Shown here one piece after another: positions 8,431 to 11,498 of a DNA stretch of 11,498 nucleotides. The notes beneath the pieces were generated by a model. The model saw only the letters and a list, made by a program, of their open reading frames with translations. It did no database searches and had not been told where the DNA came from. Each line of letters opens with the position of its first letter. Position 1 is the stretch's first letter. Position numbers and translations under genes: made by a program. Source of the DNA: an uncultured Verrucomicrobiota bacterium (lineage in GTDB: Bacteria; Verrucomicrobiota; Verrucomicrobiia; Limisphaerales; UBA9464); contig CAIPFS010000578.1 of NCBI GenBank assembly GCA_903864375.1, positions 1-11,498 on the forward strand. Reading direction: 5' to 3'.

Positions 8431-8638
8431 GGGTGGGCCAGTCAAACGACATCTCACTTACTACCGTAATTTCTATAAAATCAAGTCTCCGTTCGAGATT
8501 CTCTTGCGGTTCGGGACGCCCGGCATCGATCGGTTGAGTCACTTTGCGCAACCGGGCGGTCCATTCCGTCAATTTTGATCGCCTGATGGGCACTTCGGCG
8601 TTAGAAAAAAGCCGTACTCAAACGCCCTAAGCCTCTCC
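8431..8638. promoter_or_regulatory. Divergent intergenic region with inverted repeats
   Basis: This 208-nt gap between the pseudopilin gene (leftward) and the TonB-receptor gene (rightward) should hold promoters for both. An AT-rich patch at about 8466-8482 stands out from the GC-rich surroundings and contains TATAGA when read leftward, a possible -10 for the pseudopilin, but no good -35 pairs with it. Inverted repeats are CGGTTG/CAACCG (8531-8536 and 8549-8554), GCCCGG/CCGGGC (8518-8523 and 8552-8557) and GGCGTT/AACGCC (8597-8602 and 8621-8626). The first two share bases, so they could be alternative pairings. No confident sigma-70 promoter is seen for the receptor. Confidence 0.4.
8597..8626 (+). 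repeat. Inverted repeat just upstream of receptor start
   Basis: GGCGTT (8597-8602) and AACGCC (8621-8626) are perfect complements separated by 18 nt containing an A-run, ending 12 nt before the receptor ATG. It could be an operator for a dimeric regulator or a 5'-leader hairpin affecting translation. A 6-bp match at this spacing can also occur by chance in GC-rich DNA. Confidence 0.25.
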
Positions 8639-10699
8639 ATGCATCCCATCCAGACGAGACGCCCTGCCTCGTTGCCCTTCCCATCAGAAGACCGTCGCCT
8701 TCTCTGGGCTGTGGTTGCCACCCTGGGAATCGCCAACCGCCTCTTTGGGAACGCCGACAGTGACGATTTGTCCGGCCTTTCACTCGATCAACTGCTGGAA
8801 ACCAAGGTGGCCACCGTCACCGCGGCCTCGCGGCGTGACCAATCGGTGGAGCAGGCCCCCTCGTCTGTAACCATTGTCACAAGCGATGATATCCGGAAGT
8901 TGGGTTACCAGACCCTGGCCGATGTCCTGGCGGGAACCCGCGGATTTTATACCTCCTCGGATAGAAACTACACCTACCTCGGGGTGCGCGGATTCGGTCG
9001 TCAGGGCGACTATAATTCGCGGGTCCTCGTTCTGGTTGATGGCCATCGAATCAATGACAACGTCACGGGAGGGGTCACCCTGGGGGATGGTTTCAGCGTG
9101 GATGCCGACCTGATTGACCGCGTTGAAATTGTCCGTGGCCCCGGCTCATCGCTTTATGGAAACAATGCGTTTTTCGGGGTCGTGAACGTCATCACCCGCA
9201 AGGGTAAGGATATTTCTGGAGTCGAAACAGCGGTCTCCGGGGGAAGCTTTGGAAGCTACCGGGGACGATTGACGGTCGGATACGAACTTGACCACGGAAT
9301 CGATTTCCTGGCCTCCGGCACCCTCCTGAACCGGGATGGGCACGACCACCTGTTCTATCGGGAATACGTCAACCCGCCCCAAAGTGACGGAACCACCCGC
9401 CATACCGATGGCGAAAATTCCAGGTCGGCATTCGGTCAGCTTTCCTGGAATGGAATCCGTCTTGAAGGAGGGTGGGTGGAGCGGACCAAAAACATTCCCA
9501 CTGGATCCTTTGGCACGGTTTTTGGTGATCCCAGAAATTCGACCGTCGACGGGGACTATTTTATCAACCTGACACTGAATCACACCTTTGAAAATGAGGT
9601 CGTTCTGGATGCCCAGGTCAGCTACGACACCTATTATTACAAAGGCCGGTATGTCTACCCGATGGAGGCACCGGACAACCCGTCCGGAACGACGGAATCC
9701 ATCGAGCACATCTCCGGACGATGGTGGACCCAGGATGTCCATGCCCACCGGGCCTGGGATGATCAATTCACCCTGACCGCGGGTTTCGAAGTGCGTGAAA
9801 ATGTCGCGCAGAACCAGAACAATTATCAAACCGTACCCTATCAGGAAACGTTGCAGGAAAACCGTCATTCAACAATCTTCGCCCCCTACGTGGACGGTTC
9901 GTGGGCGGCGCTGACCAATCTGACCTTCTCGGCCGGCGTCCGCTACGACCAGGGCGATTTTGTCGGAAGCTCCCTCAGTCCCCGGGCATCCGTGGTCTAC
10001 AATCCGATTCCGGTGACCACGCTCAAATTGCTCTACGGAAAATCCTTCCGGGGTCCCAATGCTTACGAACGCTATTATAGCGACGGGGGCCTGACCCAGA
10101 AAGGAAACCCCGGACTCGAGGCAGAAACCGACGAAACCTATGAACTCGTCCTGGAACAGAAGCTGGGCAGCCATTTTCGCGCCTCCCTGTCAGGATATTA
10201 TTACATCGCTCACGACCTGATCACCCAGACCATCGATCCATCCGATGGCCTTCAGATTTACAGGAACGTCTCCAGCGTCCGGGGTCGCGGCGTTGAGGCC
10301 GAGATCAACGGCCATTTTGAGGGCGGGCTGCGCGGACGATTGAGTTACTGTCTTCAGAAAGCGGTCGCGGAAGACACCGGGGATGAGCTGAATAATTCCC
10401 CACAACACCTTGTTCAGGGTAACCTGATCTTTCCGATCTACCGGGAGACATTGTTTGGTGGTGCGGAATTTCGCTTTCTTTCAGGTCGGGAGAATGAACC
10501 GTCCGGGCATGCCTCCGGCGACTGGGTGGTCAACCTGACGCTCTACAGCCATCGCATCTGGCGGCAGATGGACCTTTCAGCGAGTGTTTATAATCTCTTT
10601 AACCACAAGTATTTTGATCCGACCCCCGTTGAACTGCGACAGACCATTCTGGAACAGGATGGACGAACCTTCCTTGTGAAATTAACCGCTGCTTTCTAG
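8639..10699 (+). CDS. TonB-dependent outer-membrane receptor
   Basis: A 686-aa receptor that takes up or senses a ligand at the outer membrane using TonB-ExbBD energy. Residues 1-39 look like a long-headed signal peptide (hydrophobic LLWAVVATLGIA, possible cleavage after GNA). Residues 40-56 carry a short LSGLSLDQLLETK segment, followed by a TonB-box-like KVATVTAASRR (56-66). The plug domain runs about 71-190: QAPSSVTIVTSDDI, LGVRGFGRQGDYNSRVLVLVDG, VEIVRGPGSSLYGNNAFFGVVNVITRKG. A 22-strand-type barrel follows (about 195-686), with the conserved YGKSFRGPN and GNPGL...ETYELVLEQ signatures and a C-terminal Phe. Length and motifs fit the BtuB/CirA-like class, not SusC. The N-terminal extension is too short for an STN signalling domain. 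No periplasmic binding protein or ABC transporter is adjacent; instead a YfiR-family gene follows after 16 nt, suggesting a sensory role. The ligand is unknown. No Shine-Dalgarno precedes the ATG. Confidence 0.93.
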   Translation: MHPIQTRRPASLPFPSEDRRLLWAVVATLGIANRLFGNADSDDLSGLSLDQLLETKVATVTAASRRDQSVEQAPSSVTIVTSDDIRKLGYQTLADVLAGTRGFYTSSDRNYTYLGVRGFGRQGDYNSRVLVLVDGHRINDNVTGGVTLGDGFSVDADLIDRVEIVRGPGSSLYGNNAFFGVVNVITRKGKDISGVETAVSGGSFGSYRGRLTVGYELDHGIDFLASGTLLNRDGHDHLFYREYVNPPQSDGTTRHTDGENSRSAFGQLSWNGIRLEGGWVERTKNIPTGSFGTVFGDPRNSTVDGDYFINLTLNHTFENEVVLDAQVSYDTYYYKGRYVYPMEAPDNPSGTTESIEHISGRWWTQDVHAHRAWDDQFTLTAGFEVRENVAQNQNNYQTVPYQETLQENRHSTIFAPYVDGSWAALTNLTFSAGVRYDQGDFVGSSLSPRASVVYNPIPVTTLKLLYGKSFRGPNAYERYYSDGGLTQKGNPGLEAETDETYELVLEQKLGSHFRASLSGYYYIAHDLITQTIDPSDGLQIYRNVSSVRGRGVEAEINGHFEGGLRGRLSYCLQKAVAEDTGDELNNSPQHLVQGNLIFPIYRETLFGGAEFRFLSGRENEPSGHASGDWVVNLTLYSHRIWRQMDLSASVYNLFNHKYFDPTPVELRQTILEQDGRTFLVKLTAAF

Positions 10700-10715
10700 C
10701 GGCTCGGGTGCCGAA

Positions 10716-11345
10716 ATGACGTGCTGCATTGCCCCAACTTTCCGTCGTTACTGGCGGCAGCGTCCTGTATTCGCCGCATCCGTTGCCGCGCTGCTCGCCG
10801 CCGTCTGCCTCGGCGAGGAGGCCCCGAAAGCCCGGGGAACCTCCGGCGGTGGAACGGTCAACTCCATGGAGAGCACCGGATATGCAGAGTTCAAAATCAA
10901 GGCCGCCGTGTTGATCCGATTGACCCCCTTCTTTCGGTGGCCGGGGCTGGAAAACGCGGATACCAACAGTCCCACACGCATCGGGGTTCTGGGGAAGAAC
11001 CCTTTTGGCGAGTATCTGAATGAACAATCCCGTAAAACAACAAAATCAGGGCATCCTGTTCAGATTGTGTATGGTTCCAAACCGGACCAGTTGAAGGAGT
11101 GCCAGGTCATTTTTATCGCGCAGGAACCGGCGCCCAACTGGGACGAGATTCGCAAGGCATGGGCCGGCAAACCCGTTCTCCTGGTGGGTGACCAGGCGAA
11201 TTTCATCGAACAGGGTGGGATGGTCAATCTCCTGACCCGTCAGCAAATGCCATTCCTTCAAATCAAGCGCCAGGCCATTGAGGCAGCTGGTTTAAAGGTC
11301 ACGGGAAAACTCGACAACCCCAACCGCATCGAATGGATACCCTAG
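10716..11345 (+). CDS. YfiR-family (DUF4154) periplasmic protein
   Basis: A 209-aa exported protein. Residues 1 to about 33 form a signal peptide (RRYWRQR then FAASVAALLAAV); the AAVC at 28-31 does not fit a lipobox. The domain at about 55-205 matches the YfiR/DUF4154 pattern: YAEFKIKAAVLIRLTPFFRWP (56-76), IGVLGKNPFG (89-98), CQVIFI (129-134), LLVGDQANFIEQGGMVNLL (155-173) and an end with QAIEAAGLKV. In Pseudomonas aeruginosa YfiR is a periplasmic inhibitor of the diguanylate cyclase YfiN. Neither a YfiN nor a YfiB homologue is visible here, so the partner must differ or lie outside. The gene starts 16 nt after the TonB-receptor stop, which supports one transcript and a shared function such as passing receptor status to an inner-membrane sensor. 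In the domain itself only Cys129 is present. The ATG at 10716 gives a good signal peptide. Confidence 0.85.
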   Translation: MTCCIAPTFRRYWRQRPVFAASVAALLAAVCLGEEAPKARGTSGGGTVNSMESTGYAEFKIKAAVLIRLTPFFRWPGLENADTNSPTRIGVLGKNPFGEYLNEQSRKTTKSGHPVQIVYGSKPDQLKECQVIFIAQEPAPNWDEIRKAWAGKPVLLVGDQANFIEQGGMVNLLTRQQMPFLQIKRQAIEAAGLKVTGKLDNPNRIEWIP

Positions 11346-11470
11346 GACCGGGCCGGCTGTGGAGGCCGCATTGCGGAACGCTTGCACACCGTCAGGGTTC
11401 CGACCATGATACGATGGGGGTCGATCCATCTTGAACCGCTCGCTCCGACCTTGACCTGAACCCTACCTTC
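11346..11470 (+). promoter_or_regulatory. Gap after YfiR-like gene, weak promoter candidate
   Basis: This 125-nt gap holds a near-palindrome, CCGCA-T-TGCGG (11366-11376), without a T-run. A very weak sigma-70-like pair follows: TTGCAC (11382-11387) and CATGAT (11405-11410) with a 17-nt spacer. Both hexamers match the consensus poorly. A 17-codon ORF at 11406-11459 looks like chance. I cannot tell whether the next gene belongs to the receptor transcript or has its own promoter. Confidence 0.2.
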
Positions 11471-11498
11471 ATGATCAACCGTCTGTATCGCCAGTGGA
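11471..11498 (+). CDS. Possible start of a further gene, cut by window end
   Basis: An ATG at 11471 opens nine codons (MINRLYRQW) to the window edge. It follows the receptor and YfiR-like genes on the same strand and is preceded by a pyrimidine-rich ACCTTC, like other starts here. Basic and aromatic residues of this kind often begin inner-membrane sensor kinases (a short cytoplasmic N-terminus before the first membrane helix), and such a gene commonly follows a receptor/YfiR pair. That identity is a guess from context; nine codons prove nothing. Confidence 0.35.

Noticed and set aside
8264..8578. Plus-strand open frame covering the pseudopilin start and intergenic region
   Set aside because: Antisense to the conserved prepilin segment; the rest of the peptide is not protein-like.
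9146..9868. Open frame of 240 codons on the minus strand opposite the TonB receptor
   Set aside because: Antisense to a receptor with clear plug and barrel motifs; no independent support.
11406..11459. 17-codon ORF before the last start codon, as a possible leader peptide
   Set aside because: No ribosome binding site, no regulatory residue run, and no downstream attenuator hairpin with a T-run.
1..11498. tRNA, rRNA, CRISPR array, insertion sequence or attachment site
   Set aside because: No cloverleaf-like segment, repeat-spacer pattern, transposase motif or long terminal repeat was seen on either strand.

Overview
The window is high-GC DNA from what looks like a Gram-negative bacterium of the Planctomycetes-Verrucomicrobia group, most likely a verrucomicrobium. 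Three things point there: a secreted cytochrome that fuses CxxCH haem modules to a PA14 domain, next to a secreted beta-propeller dehydrogenase-like protein; an orphan pseudopilin of the H-X9-DG family; and gene starts without Shine-Dalgarno sequences. Assignment below phylum is not possible from this sequence. Coding density is high. There are six complete protein genes and probably the first codons of a seventh. I see no RNA gene, mobile element or CRISPR array.

Left part (about 83-4359, + strand): two exported proteins in tandem, 11 nt apart. The first is a five-haem c-type cytochrome with a PA14 domain and an unnamed C-terminal domain. The second is a beta-propeller protein of the PQQ-dehydrogenase/NHL-like type. 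Together they look like a periplasmic or surface oxidation module in which the propeller binds or oxidises a substrate (possibly a sugar) and the cytochrome accepts electrons. The substrate cannot be read from the sequence.

Middle (4435-8430): a large cytoplasmic Snf2-family ATPase on the + strand faces a pseudopilin-like gene on the - strand. Their stop codons are 12 nt apart, and a GC-rich hairpin overlaps the junction.

Right part (8639-11498, + strand): a TonB-dependent outer-membrane receptor is followed 16 nt later by a YfiR-family (DUF4154) periplasmic protein. A start codon with nine open codons then runs off the window. This order suggests a signalling operon in which an outer-membrane receptor and a periplasmic YfiR-like protein feed an inner-membrane sensor (histidine kinase or diguanylate cyclase) encoded just beyond the window. 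It is the most interesting system here, although the sensor itself is not visible. The divergent gap between the pseudopilin and the receptor (8431-8638) holds several short inverted repeats that could be regulatory.
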